Positions 46,661 to 59,138 of a stretch of 64,000 bases of DNA are shown here, piece by piece; the stretch's first letter is position 1, and the number at the start of each line of letters is the position of its first letter. The notes beneath the pieces were generated by a model that was not told where the DNA came from, did no database searches, and saw nothing but the letters and a program-made list of their open reading frames with translations. The position numbers and the translations under genes are program-made. This DNA comes from Callorhinus ursinus (lineage: Eukaryota > Chordata > Mammalia > Carnivora > Otariidae), in the NCBI RefSeq assembly GCF_003265705.1, contig NW_020312904.1:2669936-2733935 (forward strand), written 5' to 3'.

Positions 46661-49600
46661 TGAGACAGAGGGCAACAGGACTCCAGCCTCTCACACAGGG
46701 TCCCCATTCCAGAAGTTCTGCACACGGGGCAGGGTGGGGCCACACTGTGGTCTATCTAACCGTGTTCTTCTAATCAACTTATGTTTTATTAAATACAATT
46801 ATTTTTTATTAAACTTAATTTCACTACCAAAGAGAAGTTCCCACTTGCTCTAGGGGAGCATAAAGAGGCCAGCAGTCCATCAACGGCATGGCGCTAGGTG
46901 GGGCCTCCCCAGCAGCAGTCCCCAGCAGAACTGAGACACACAGCTTTGCACAGACAAGAGCCCCCAGGCAGGAGGGGGCAATCCTCTCCCTGTGACGCTG
47001 GCCCAACATCTTGGGAGCACTTAATGCCTCCAGGGGTTCCACTCAAGATGTTGTGAGGGTCCCATAAATGGCCCACAGTCTGAGAAAACTGGAATGCTAG
47101 GAATGCATCTCATCCTCAGCCCTCAGTCCCCCAACACGTCCCAACGGGTGTCACCCGCCGGTGGCACCGAGTGCCAGACGGCACCCCGTCCATACCCAAC
47201 CACCCGGTGTCGCTGACACTCCAGCCTTCCCCCCACCCCGGGCCTCCCTGTCCCTTCCAGGGCAGAGCTAGTCACGTGCCAAACACCTGGAGAGTTCCCT
47301 AAACTCCCTGTGCCGTCAGCCTGCCCCTCTTCTTGCTGCTAAACACCTCGAGTCCAGCCTTTCTCCCAGCGTCCCGGGCTTCACCCCGGGGCAGGTACTG
47401 TGGGCAAGTCAACTCTGTACGTCCTGTCCAGACACCAGGTGTCTCGCAAGTGTCTGTCAGATGATGAGTGAGGGAAGGAGCGCGTGAACGCACGGAGAAA
47501 ACGGGTGGCCAGCACCAGGAACGAGCAAAGCCCCAAATGCCCAGTCTTCCTTCTCTGCTTCTGTCCCCCACAGTGCAATACGGAGGAGCGTTCTCAGCAA
47601 TGTGACGGGACACTGTGTTCTCTGTAGGAACTGAAGAATGATTTCTAGCCTGCAATTATCAGCAGCTACAAAACTAAGCCTCTGGAGAGTTCCCCTGAGT
47701 GGCCCTCCATCCAGGCCTGACCTTTGCCCGCAGCTCCAGGGCAGAAGCCCCACCAGCAGGCAGTCAGCCTCTGGCCCGGCCCAGGGCACTGACTTGAGCG
47801 CTCTGCTTAGCGTGAAATTCAAACAAGAGAACACTTGAAAACAGACACTTTAGAAAATTTCTGATTTTACTGAAAAAAACCTCCCTCACACAGGAAAAGT
47901 AGGGTAACTTCCTTGCGTTGGCAGCTTGGGGAAGAACAGGCTGGAACATGGGCGACAGCTGGGCAGACAGGACCACTGCCTGAAAACAGCCCAGGAAGGA
48001 GGCAGGCCAGCACAGGGGCGGCTCCCGGGACAGGAGGCTGGCCCCGGCTGGAGGCCCTTGGTCCTGCTGGTCACCCCAGCCCACCGCTCTACAGGGCCAG
48101 GTCAGCCATGCCAGCGCCTCGCCCACTGGCGCAAGCAGACCCCAGGGCTGCAGCAGATCAGCAGCCTGGGGCCTCCCACGGCACAGCAGCCAGCCCATCC
48201 GTCCCAGTCCAGTCACCCTGTGGGCCTGGCACAGGCCAAACCCCATCAACGACAGCAGCGGGTGGGTCACATTTTAACCGTCGGGAAGGAAATGCTGACT
48301 CCGAGTTTACTAATGTGGATTCAAGTTACGTTTTCCACTGCTTCCCATCCTCTGCTCCTGCCCAGTAACACCATGGATTGTTAGCTGAGGGACCAGCAAG
48401 CCCAGGGCACTGATGAGGAGCCGTCATCCAGGCTCTCCCTGGGGTACCACCAGCGGGGTCTTCCCCTGGACCCCGGCCTCCTGCGGGACGGGGGACGTTG
48501 TCTGGGCCCACAGGCAGACACAGAGCCCAGCCCGGCATGGAGTCCATGCTCGGCACATCACTTGGGGAGAACAATGGCCAGAGCCGGACGCCCTCAGGAC
48601 ACGTGGACGAAAGCCGGGGAAGCGGGCTGCCCACACGAGTTACGGACAGAACAGCCATGGCCTCCCCAACCAGGCCCATGCTCTGCCGTGGCGCCTCCAG
48701 GCAGCGCAGGACAAGGTCACCAGTTGACACACTGGGGAAACAGCTCTAAAAATGTGTTGGGGGGCATGAGTCACCCTTCTAATGTAAACTGGTGAGCGAA
48801 CAGATTTGGAAAATTAAACGTATTTCTGGAACATCTATCACTGAAGTAACCTAAGGAAACCATAAAAAGTAAGCCTTTCTCTTCTACAGTGAGTCCCACC
48901 TGAGGCCCCAGCAGCAGGGGGCACAGGGACAGCTGAGTTCTCAGCCCCTCCCCAGGAGATGCAGACAGAGGCGGCTCCTGTCTCAGGCTTGGCAGGAAGG
49001 AGCCCATCCCAGCCAGAGCGTGATGACCAGCACCCTTCCTGAAGGGGCCAGCCCTGCAGGACCCTGAGTCAGCGACACGTCCACCCTCTGCCTGGGCAGA
49101 GCGGCAGGCTGGGTCAAGTGTCCATGGATACAGGCCAGGTGGCAGGGCACTGGACACAGGACTGCCCCTCTGTGTCTGAAGGGACCCCACACTGCCACAT
49201 GGGCGCAGGGCCTCGCCCTGTGTGTCTGGGTACCAGCCCCCAGGGCACGGCGATTGCCTCCTGCAGAGCAAGGCCCGGCCCATATGGGAAGGCATGGGCC
49301 GCGGGAACGACCAGAAACCCGACGCCCCGCTGATCCCACAAGGACACAGGCGAAGTCCTTCCAGAGCAAAGGCTCCTCATCCATCAACTATTTCAGGGAA
49401 AATTTACCAGCCCCCCACGCCCCACCCCCACCCCGCGTACCCGGGTTGCCTGGGAGAGGACAGTACAGGGCAGACAAGACCTGCAGCCTGCCTCCAACAG
49501 CCCAGCAACTGGGAGGAGAGACAGAGAATTCAACCCTGAGTCTCACAGTCGTCTGTTTCATCAGAAGAAGCAACCCTCCGTGCCCCACGCGCCCAGCCTT

Positions 49601-49899
49601 CTCTGCCCCGTGGGGACCTGGGAGCTCCTGAGAGGTGTGCTGAGAAGGCCAACCCCCTCCCCCGTCCCTGTGGTGGGGCTCTGAGCCCCAGGCGTGAGCC
49701 AGGATGAGGCACCCCATAGCCGGGCCACCCTGGCACTCTCAGGCCCGCAGGAGCTCCTGTCCCTCACGCGGAGGTGGCTTGTCCGAAAGTTAAGTGGTGG
49801 AGAGTTACAAAGTGGGCTCACCGCTGGCCTCCCAGCCCCCCTCCGGCATGCAGGACTCCTGGCAGGGCTGCCTCCTGTTTAGAACGCACTGAAAAATGG
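46661..49899. other. Intronic sequence, no gene seen
   Basis: GC-rich except for AT-rich patches at 46760-46830 and 48770-48860. No exon, MIR or L2 copy was confidently recognised. Competing frames on both strands. Confidence 0.42.
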
Positions 49900-50470
49900 C
49901 CAACTAAACTCGACACATTACTTTCAATTTATAGACGTCAGGGCTACAAACGTATATGTTGAAAAGCTTCATTTTTCCTATTTTATAAGTAATTGTGAGC
50001 AGATGCTCTTTCACTGATAAAGGTAATTTGGTTAGCAATAATTCTGCATTTGAAATTTTCCATTTCACTGGAAATAAGAGTGTACATATAATGAATGAGC
50101 AGGCAGATGTAATTATTGTCATCTTTCAGGTTGAAAAGACTTTTTTCACAAAGCCCTCCGTGGCGGGCTAGGGCACTGCCATCACCACAGCATCCCCAAG
50201 AAGGTGCCTGTCACATCCACACGCAGAGAGGCCACCACAATGTTGCTGGACACTTCTCAGCACTTTAAACAGCAGATCTACAGACTGAAAATTCCACTGA
50301 AAACATCTTGTCTTCTTGATTAAAAATAAAAATACGTTATGCAAACATACTGTGTCCCAGGATTTATGCTAAAGAGGAAAAAAACATGGATCCCATTGAC
50401 TTGGCATAAAAAACACATACTGTTTATAGAGGGCAGACACTACTTAGATTTATTTGCCCGAAGAGGGAGC
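49900..50470. promoter_or_regulatory. AT-rich unique island, possible conserved element
   Basis: Repeat-free AT-rich block. It contains TATAAGTAATTGTGAGCAG, GGTAATTTGGTTAGCAATAA, a TTTCCATTTCACTGGAAA near-palindrome and GATGTAATTATTGTCATC. No coding frame with recognisable similarity. A regulatory role is inference. Confidence 0.38.
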
Positions 50471-51139
50471 GTAATTGCTCACACTTAGATACCTGACAAA
50501 GAACACCGTTCAGAACCCCTCCACAAAGCCAAGACCAGACATGAATACATCACACTTCTTCCGGGCAAGGCGTGAATAGGCTTTGATTTGGGAGGAAGAT
50601 TCAATTCTCTATCAGTTAAAGAGATAAAAAAGGAACAAAACAAGAGCCCCCTGACAGTGAACGTGGGCCTCTTTGCAGCGAGAAGCCCCTTGTCTGGGCT
50701 CACCCACCCTCCCGGTTTGGAGGAAGATAGCTGGAAAAGAGTCAGGCCCACACGGAGGCAGGGCCCAGCTGCATCCATGGGCCAGAGAACCCGGGCCTCG
50801 CTGTATCCGGGGCGCAGGGGCACGGCCATCTCCATGAAGGGGAGGTCTAGGGCTCCCCACTACAGACACCCACAGAGGTGCCCCGAAGGAACAGGGAGTC
50901 TGAGCTGGAAGGGGACAGGGTGGGCAGACGGGGGACATGAGGAAATAGAGCAGAACCCAGGACCTACAATTCCACTCTCCCAGCACAGGACACTCCCCGC
51001 AAATCCCTGCAGGCAAACCGTCCTGTCAGCCCCACGCCAGGGGCAGTGAGGAGGCCATGGCCTGAGTCTGGCTGCTGGCCCGTCTTCTCCCTTGGGCAGT
51101 GGGCGAGCCTAACTAAGGGTGAGCCAGACACTAAGGAAG
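50471..51139. other. Intronic sequence, no gene seen
   Basis: GC-rich sequence between the AT island and the MIR copy; no exon was recognised. Confidence 0.4.
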
Positions 51140-51215
51140 AGTGCTCAGACCTCAGGTTTAGAGTCAGGAGAGCCTGGATTCAAATCCCAGGTCAGCTTCT
51201 GGAAAGTTCTTGTTG
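51140..51215 (+). repeat. MIR SINE fragment
   Basis: TAGAGTCAGGAGAGCCTGGA, then TTCAAATCCCAGGTCAGC is a good match to the MIR 5' tRNA-like part (ggagtcaggcagacctgggttcgaatcccggctctgcc). The remaining MIR sequence has decayed. Confidence 0.78.
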
Positions 51216-53651
51216 GCTCTCAGTGCCCTGAGGTCCTCCACTCCTGAAAAGCATGCTCCCTCACAGCACTCTCTCAGGGAAGTTCCTGGCATGGTGGCAG
51301 CCACCACCAAGAAAGGGGAGCCACTGCCCCGTGTGTGGCCGGAGGGCATGGGTGGGAAGCCAGGAAGGGCCTACCTGGGCCGGTGCTACAGCACAGGTGC
51401 GCAAGGGGGACTTGGTGAGGAAAATCTGACCCCACGCAGGCCTACCATCAATGGCAGCTGACTGTATTGCCGCGCACCATGTGCTTCCTCAGGAAACCAT
51501 TTCCCTCAATAATATATGCTGTTGCATTTCAATAAGGATCTTCAAAAAAACATTTTTTACCTTGGAAATTGTAATGGAAATCAACAGGAAGTGAGATTTA
51601 TTTAGACAATTTAACACCATCTTAGGAATGTGCTGATGGTGTAAGGAGAGAAAACCCAACCCCCGCCCCCATCCTATACGCCAAGAACCCGGGATCCCAG
51701 CGGGTCCCACAGGACGACAGTTCCACACCTTCCTCATCCTCCATGAGCAAGCAGGAGCACACAGAAGCTCCATGAGAACCAACAAAGCTGGCTTCCCAGA
51801 AGCGCCTCTGTAACGTCAAACACTGCAGATGCGCCATTTTGCAATGACTCTGGACCATGTGCCTGGTCAGAGAGAACGCCTTGTTCTGTAATAAAGAAGG
51901 GAGCTGGTCTCTGCCCCCTTCCTGGGAGAGAGGCTCTCAGTCCTCAGACTTCCTCAGGGCGGGCCGTCCCTGCTGTGCTAACGAGAGAGGTTCTGGTGAC
52001 TGCGGAGGAGGTTCAGCAGGCTCAGGGATGGGGACTGGCTGGGACCCTCAGCTGCCAGGTGTCAGGGAGAAGAGAGGAGCTGGAGACTGAGTCCAACACA
52101 GGGCCCACGATCCAATGGTGCCCATTTGAGGGAACCTGATACACTCTGGACACCCAGACCCAGGAGAGCTTCCTGGCTGGTGGTGAACACACGGATGCAG
52201 TGCAGGGTGGGGTGGGCAACACATCCTGACTCCATAGGGAGAAGGGACCCTCTACAGGCCCAGACCCTTCCCAACCCCAACCTATGCCTCTCTTATTTTG
52301 GCTGGGTCTCCTGATCTGTACCCTTCACGATAAAACCATAATCCTAAGTATAGTGTGCCTTCCTGAGCTCTGTGAGCCATTCTAGTGGATTGTCGAACCT
52401 AAGGGAGCCATGGGAACCACTGAATTTATGGGAACTCAGACAAAAGTGCAGGCAGGCCTGGGGACCATGGAGGTGCGGCTGGCGTCTGAAGTGGGGCAGT
52501 CTGGTGGAGAACTGAGCCAGCCCTTAACCTGTGGGTCTGACACCCCCTCCGAGGGGTTAGCGGCAGAAGTGCACACCCACTGGGGGTACGAACGAATACT
52601 CCAGCCACCATCAAATGGCCCTGAGGCAGCGACCCAGAAAGACATCAGGGCAGAGGCCAAACTGCAAATACATTCTCCCAAAACAACTACCCCAAGGCTG
52701 GTTTGAACATCAAGATCACACCATGTGACTGCTACCTTCTTACACGCTGCACATGAGGGTGGGGGTGAAGGTGGGTCACACCCGCAAGCCTGCTAACCAC
52801 TGGCCCCAAGCAGGAGAGCCTAACGGTCAGTGCACAGCGGCAGGGAGCGGCCGGAGCCCAGCCACTCGCGGGCCTCGGGGCACGGACGCCACCGCGCACC
52901 CGCAGGACCCAGCCTACACGCACAGGGAGAGAAATTAAGGCTCCCAGCAGGATGGGAGAAAGCAGGATCTATCTGACACCACGACACACTATCCTCCCAT
53001 CTTTAGAGAGGTATTAAGGCATATTTTTTTGACAGTAACATTATCTAAAATACAAGTTCTTCCAGAGCCACCCAGAATTGAAGCGACGAGGTGTTAAATC
53101 ATTCTCACTTCGCAGATGTGCTCATGAGCTTCTCAACAAACGCCTGTTTTCATATCAGGAAGCAACAACCAACCTGATTTATTAGAAAAGAGCGCAGCTG
53201 ACAGAGCAACTTCCCCGGGCACCCCGAGCACAGAGGTGCTGACAGCACGCAGCAAGGACAGCCGCCACGCAGGTGCACAACAGCAGCGGCCTGGACACTG
53301 GAGGAGGCGGGACACCAGACCAGACGGACAGGAGCTGGAGGGGACTGGCTCTTGGCTCCCTCCCAGCCAACACCCATACGGGCTTCTGGATGGGGACACG
53401 GTGGGGGCACACTGATGGAGAGTCTGCGGCTCAGGTTCCAAGATCGGACGGGCTGGCACGGTGGGCCAGGCCTGGTCTGCAGTTGAGGAAGCAGTAAGCC
53501 CCGACACACTCCGGGAAGGGGGGCTGCCCCTGGGCTCTCTGAGCCCACCAACAGAGGGCGCAACGGGAAATGTACCTGTGAGGGTGGTGAGCAGAGCCAG
53601 GCAGGAGTGCGGGCCCTGCAGGGAAAGGCGGGGGGCTCAATGCCATTATGT
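51216..53651. other. Intronic sequence, no gene seen
   Basis: Mixed sequence with AT-rich patches at 51480-51630 and 53000-53160 (repeat-free, with GACAGTAACATTATC). No exon was recognised. Confidence 0.42.
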
Positions 53652-54057
53652 GTCCTTCATTCATTAGTTTTCTGATTCCGTATAACAAATAACCACCATG
53701 AATTTGTTATCTCACGGCCCCCATGGCTCTGAGTCCAGGCAGGATGGCTGGGCCCACCGCTTGGGGCTTCGCAATGAAGGCTGCACTCTCATCCAGAGGC
53801 TCAGCCGAAGAAGTACCCACCTCCAAGTTAATCCAGGGTGTTGGCAGAATTCAGCCCCTGCAGGTGTATGGCCGAGGGCCCAGCTCTGCTGGCTATCAGC
53901 TGGAGGCCACCCTCGAGTCCTTGCCATGTGAGCTTCTCCAGGGTGGCCTCCTACTTCAAGAGCAGAGGCAGAATCTCTAGCTAGTCCGCTAAAATGGAGT
54001 CTTAGATAACGTAATGTAATCACGGGGCTGATAGCCCACCACCCCATATTCCATCAA
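53652..54057 (-). mobile_element. MaLR-type LTR (MLT1-like), antisense
   Basis: CATTAGTTTTCTGATTCCGT, then ATAACAAATAACCACCATGA and TTTGTTATCTCACGG match the antisense start of MLT1-like LTRs (attagtttcctatggctgctgtaacaaattaccacaaac, tttattatctcac). GGTGTTGGCAGAATTCAGCC and AACGTAATGTAATCACGGGG match the later part of that antisense consensus. Non-coding and decayed. Confidence 0.6.
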
Positions 54058-54894
54058 GCCGTAGGATTCGCCCAAACCCAGGAGCAGGAACTGCATGAGT
54101 GTGGATACCAGCAGGCATGGCTCCCTGGCAGTCCCCGGAGGGCCCATCCACCACGTTCACTCACTGCACTGACCCTGGCAGGAGCAGACTCGTCTCGGCC
54201 TACAACACACCAGCCCCTGTGTTCCCCTTTCCGGCAGGACAGGGAGGGGGAGGGCCGGCCAGGGCTGCCCACAGCTCCAGCTCGGTAACCTAGCCATGGC
54301 TATGAGTCAGGACAGGAAAGGAAGGCTCTGCTTAACCCAACCTCCAAACCAAGAGGCAAGGCCCTTTTTCAAATGGTGCAGAAAGCAGAGAAGAAATAAG
54401 CTCTGAGCTAAACAAGCACACAGCTCAGATAAACAGTTTGCAAATCATCTCGTCAGCAGTAAGAAAGCCCTGATGTGACCCAAATCCGCAGTGAAGCTGA
54501 AGATGAGGAGCTTCTCCAGAAGCATTCCCTCCACCATGGCACATTTAAGACTGAGAACATTACCAAGAAAATACCCATCCGAGTTCTGACCATGACCTGC
54601 GACTCCCACGCCTGGGCTGGTGTGCAGGTCTGTGCATGCCCACATTCGAAACTGAGCTCAAGCGCCACCACCCACCTGAAGCCCTTCTACCTCCCCCCGA
54701 AGCTGTCCTCCCCTTCCTCGGCACCCGCTGGGCCACCCGCAGATTTCTGTAAGAAGACGGACGGCACTTATAGTGGCCTTGGTGGTTGGCATGGCCAGCT
54801 CACCCACTGAACTGTGAGATCGTACTGATCAGGCTCCTTCCAATTCCCTTCCACACCCAGGACCCAAAGGGCAAGACAGTAAGAGTTTTCCATG
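54058..54894. other. Intronic sequence, no gene seen
   Basis: No repeat or exon was recognised. A 111-residue plus frame (54475-54810) has no family match. Confidence 0.42.
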
Positions 54895-54910
54895 AAAGTG
54901 GGAGGGATGA

Positions 54911-55101
54911 GGGGCGCCTGGGCGGCTCAGCCAGTTGAGTGTCTGCCTTCGGCTCAGGTCATGGTCCCAGGGCCCTGGGATCCAGCCCCACATCGGGCTC
55001 CCTGCTCCACGGGGAGCCTGCTTCTCCCGCTGCCTCCCACTCCCCCTGCTCGTGTGCTCTCGCGCTCTATCAAATAAATAAAATCTTGAGAAAAAAAAAG
55101 G
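54911..55101 (+). mobile_element. CAN SINE (carnivore tRNA-Lys-derived SINE)
   Basis: Near-full-length copy. It starts GGGGCGCCTGGGCGGCTCAG, continues TGTCTGCCTTCGGCTCAGGT and CATCGGGCTCCCTGCTCC, has a CT-rich stretch, and ends with TCAAATAAATAAAATCTTG and an A9 run. An imperfect target-site duplication of 16 bp flanks it (AAAGTGGGAGGGATGA at 54895-54910 and AAAATGAGAGAGATGA at 55102-55117; three G/A differences). The family is specific to Carnivora, which is the main basis for the host assignment. The A-box (GGCTCAGCCAG) is present; the B-box-like GGGATCCAGCC is degraded. Confidence 0.95.
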
Positions 55102-55117
55102 AAAATGAGAGAGATGA

Positions 55118-55183
55118 GTGGATGAAAAGATGGAGAGACAGACACACTGATTAACAGACACCTTGATGGAGACGGACAGTGCA
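55118..55183. other. Intronic spacer between SINE and tetranucleotide repeat
   Basis: Contains purine-rich GATGAGTGGATGAAAAGATG, which already resembles the following repeat. No feature was recognised. Confidence 0.4.
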
Positions 55184-55257
55184 ATGGTGGACGGACGGAC
55201 GGGGGGAGGGACGGATGGACGGATGGATGGACGGACGGACGGAGGGATGGACGGATC
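55184..55257. repeat. GGAC/GGAT tetranucleotide repeat
   Basis: Interrupted run of GGAC and GGAT units, including GGACGGACGGAC and GGATGGATGGACGG. A short satellite piece, GATGGATGGGACGGATG, follows at 55308-55324. Probably length-variable. Confidence 0.9.
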
Positions 55258-56049
55258 AGAGGAGAGAGGACGAAATGCCAGAGGCTAATCAAGAGGTAAA
55301 GGGGAAGATGGATGGGACGGATGATCCCAGCGTGCCTATGGAAAAAGCACTTTCCAAAGTAAGTTCTAGTACTCTGACACTCCCGTGTCATAAGCCGTTA
55401 CTGAAGACCAGAATCTAGTTGAGGGAACTGACTTGTTCTTGAAGGAAAGAAGGCACTTCCTTCTGCATCTCTGGACACAGACACGAATATGTAACAGAGT
55501 AAAACTGAACCACATGTAAAAGCATGACGTATCTATTCTGGTTCATACTCTTACCAAGGGAAAAGAATAGTTGAGCACAAGTAGTCTTACTCAAAAACTT
55601 TAAAAGCTCCAAGTTTGTACCCTGAAATGTACATTTAGAAGTAACAGGACTCAATCCACAGCATACATGCAAGGACTGCAGCTCTGATTTAGCATCAGGA
55701 AGGACTAACAGGTCACTCCGACTCGGTGTAATGTCCCTCAGTTCTCGTGACTTTCCTCTACCACCTACAACCTGTCCACAGCGCTTACGAAGGGGCCAAG
55801 GTCCTGACCAGGCCCCCCTTCTCCTCCCACATCAGCGGTGTGCTCAGTGTTGTAGAGTTGCGGGGGCACAAACTCTCCTACCAGGCCACACGGTGACGTC
55901 CTGTCTCTGAGCGCAGGGCTGGGAGCAAGCCCACGGGCTGGCTCTCCAGCACCGTACAAGCCCGTCTGTACCGTCTCCCCCACGGCCTCCCACACTGCCC
56001 ACTCTGCTCAGTCAGCCACCCACAGGTCCAGAAATGGTGCTACTGCTTC
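55258..56049. other. Intronic sequence, no gene seen
   Basis: Mixed to AT-rich sequence (55400-55640) with no recognised repeat or exon. Confidence 0.4.
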
Positions 56050-56300
56050 ACACCACCCTTCCTTCGCTCACTACAGCAAACACCTACGCAAGACTCAGAG
56101 CTGACATCCGTCTTCCGCAAAGATGTCCCCCCCACCGCCCCTTCCGACTCCTTTGGGATAACTAGAGAAGCTCGCCACACTGTTAACTCTCTCAATCTGC
56201 TGTCTCATTGGATAAGAGTTCCCCAACAAAGCACTCTGCCTAATGCATCCCTGTATACCCAGGACCTAGCACAGAGAGGTCATTTCAGATACCTGCTGAT
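56050..56300 (+). repeat. L2 LINE 3'-end fragment
   Basis: ATCCCTGTATACCCAGGACC, then TAGCACAGAGAGGTCATTTC resembles the L2 3' end (gtatccccagcacctagcacagtgcctggcac). The earlier part is too decayed to anchor, so the start is approximate. Confidence 0.5.
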
Positions 56301-59033
56301 GTGTGAAGTCATCCATGTCCCGATCCAGAGGCCGCTCAGTCCAAGAAAGGGCTGGAGAAACAGCGGGTCCCCTGGCACTCAGGGGAGAGAAGGGCCCCTG
56401 GCCAAGATGCCCAGCTCATGGGGCGGCCCCTCTGAGGGCTGACACGTCTGCATCAGAACGGGCACACTGGGAAAGCAGGGCCACAGACCACGACAAGAGG
56501 GCAGGCAAGCAGGGCTGCCGGGGGTCCTGCTCCCGCCTGGACTCCTGTGCCACGACCCGAGAGGCCACCACAGCTGAGAAACTGTGCCTGAGGAGCGCCC
56601 AGACTGTCCCTTGTTGGCAGGGAAGTGCTGCAGAGGCAGGAGGGGGAGGAAGGGGAGGGGGGCGAGATCCGGGAGTATGCCGCACGCACGAGTCCTCCAG
56701 ACAGGAAACAAGTGAGGGGGTAGGGCCCCGGGGGCTCAGGATTCTCATCTCCCTCTCCTCAGCCCACCGCCAAGGCCATTTCTGAGGAAGAGAGCCCATA
56801 AGCGGGAGACACAGAGGCATGTCGCCAAGCTGTACCCATCCGCATCCCGGTTCAAGCAAGTCTAGAACCAGAGCCTAATCCCCACCAGGCTTCACACAAG
56901 TGCTCAGTGCCGCAAGTGCAGTGGACACCTGCTAAGTGTCCCAAGATTCCCCGACAACAGCAGACCCAGAGTCTTCACGCATTCATGGAGACCCCGGAAT
57001 GAAGGACAGAACCGGACCGAGGCGTGACAGGGGCTGGAAGGCGAGCAGCCCAGCCCGGCCCGCTGCTACAGACAGGGTACAGGGGTGAGGCCAGCTCCCC
57101 AAACCACCCCCGGATTGAGGGCCCCGCCCCCACTGATGAGCGCCTGTGACTGCAGCCAGAGCACTGGTGCACAGGCCACACGGTGGGACCACCAGCCACA
57201 GCGGTCCACGCCCACCCTCATCGCCATGCCTGGGAGCAGATGGCAGAGGCCCCGGGAGTGCCCCGCTCTGGCCTGCCCAGCACCGGAGCACACAGGCTGC
57301 TGCCCACTGCCAGGTCAGCGCCCGGGGGTCTGCAGGAAGCAGGGACATGCGGACACAGTCTGATTCTGCCCTGACGTGGCAGTGCTCACGGGCTGCTCTG
57401 TTCTGCTCTGTTCCAGTATTTATGAACAAGCCCAAAGCTGCCGGGGTATCAACAGTGAACCTGTAGAACGAACAACAGCGGATATATGACAAGAGACCAA
57501 AGGTCACCTAAGCACTTAGCTCCCATACCATTTTTTTTAAAAAAATAACCAGAACACAGTTTAAAACGATGAGTTTATCAAAGAAGATACACTCCAGAAA
57601 GGGTTCTACCCATCATCATCATCTTGGAAGACCTAAGAGGCCCTTTACCCCACCCTGACAGAAGGAATCTGTACCTGTTTCTGGCACTGAAAACCTACCC
57701 CAGATAACGGAGAAACGCATGCTTCCCGGAACTGCCTTGAGGAGGAGCTAAATGCAGTTTGCTCTTTGCTTCCTTATCTGTAACCTAGAAGTGTGAACAG
57801 TCGTCTGCCTGTGCACAGAGACCGCTGCCCCCAGGAGCCCACAGCCTGCCCCCACCCTGCCTCTCAGACGACTTGGGTTCATTGAGAAAGCCAACTGCGG
57901 ACCCCGTCCCTCCAGGTTCTCGGGGAGCGCCCCCCACGTGCCTCCCACCAGCCGGTGGAGAGAGAGGCCTCAGTGCCCACGTGGGGCTCAGGCCCACCGG
58001 CTCACACACGACCTTCCCTCTCAGCCCACGGCGCCCCAGGACTCCCCCTCCCGCGGCCTGCAGACACACCCACGGGGCTCTCAGACAAAATGCGACGTGC
58101 CACCCCGGAGCTACTCCACTGTCCCCCCTCCTTGTTGGGGGAATGCTCCCTCAAGGACCCCCTGCACCAAGCTGGGAAATTCTGAGCATCAAAATGATTA
58201 GTTTTAGGAAAGACCTGTGACCTGGTGAAAAACACAGGACTCCCCAAGCTCAAACACACAAACACACACTTCCAGCAGGAGAGCAACTAACAAATGCAGG
58301 AGCATGGCCGCGTTAGCAAACCCCAGGAGCAACTGCCCCGGACAACGTGCTGACCTAGGGATGCCCAAAGCAGTGTGAAAGGCTGCAGGGCGGGCGGCAC
58401 AGCTGCTCCCGCCATCTCCTCACAAGACACTTCTCAACACAAACAGGAGCCTGGCAGACACCCCCACAGCCCACGATCAAAGCCAACGTCACCAGCAACT
58501 GACGGCGCATCCTCGATAGATCCTTAAGGAGGACAGGGCCACACGTCTGTGGATTCCTGCCAACATCTGGATCTCACACCAGGAAGCAAAAGATAAGCCC
58601 AAATTGACAGACATTCTGGCAAGAAAACAAAACAACAAAACCCAAATGTACACGCTTCAAAAACAGCAAAGTCACGAAACACAAAGAAAGGCCAAGTCTG
58701 TCCCAGGCGAGAAAAGACAAGTGAAGGCAGCGTGGGATCGGGGACACGCGGTGACACATGGACTGACACCTGGACGGGGTCTGCAGGCGAGATGCCAGTT
58801 CTCCCATCAAGGTCAATCTCCTGGCTTTGGCGGGAGCACCGTGGTTACAGAGAGAAGACTCTTACTTAGGGGAAACACACTGAGGTATCCAGGAGTGAAC
58901 CCAGGATCCCCTGCCGTGCCCCCGTCGCCCCCCAGGCAGGGACCCCCAGCCCCGACCCCACACATTTGCTCTCTTGGTGCCCCTGAAGGACCCGCAGCAC
59001 CCGGTGCCCTTCTGAGCTGAGATGCAGCAGCCC
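56301..59033. other. Intronic sequence, no gene seen
   Basis: Mostly GC-rich with AT-richer patches (57520-57620, 58590-58700, the latter A-rich). No exon or named repeat was recognised. Confidence 0.42.
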
Positions 59034-59138
59034 ACTGGGGTCTGCAGGCTGGGGTCTGCACGCACTGGGTCCACACGCCAAGTCCGCACGCCGCCGGGGT
59101 CTGCATGTGGGGGTCTGCACACTGGGATCCGCATGCCC
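59034..59138. repeat. Degenerate short tandem repeat (GGGGTCTGCA-type)
   Basis: About seven imperfect units of 13-18 bp built on GGGGTCTGCA and variants (GGGTCCACACG, AAGTCCGCACG, GGGATCCGCATG). Units diverge strongly, so the array is old. The Cys/Pro/Ala-rich frames across it are artefacts. Confidence 0.75.
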
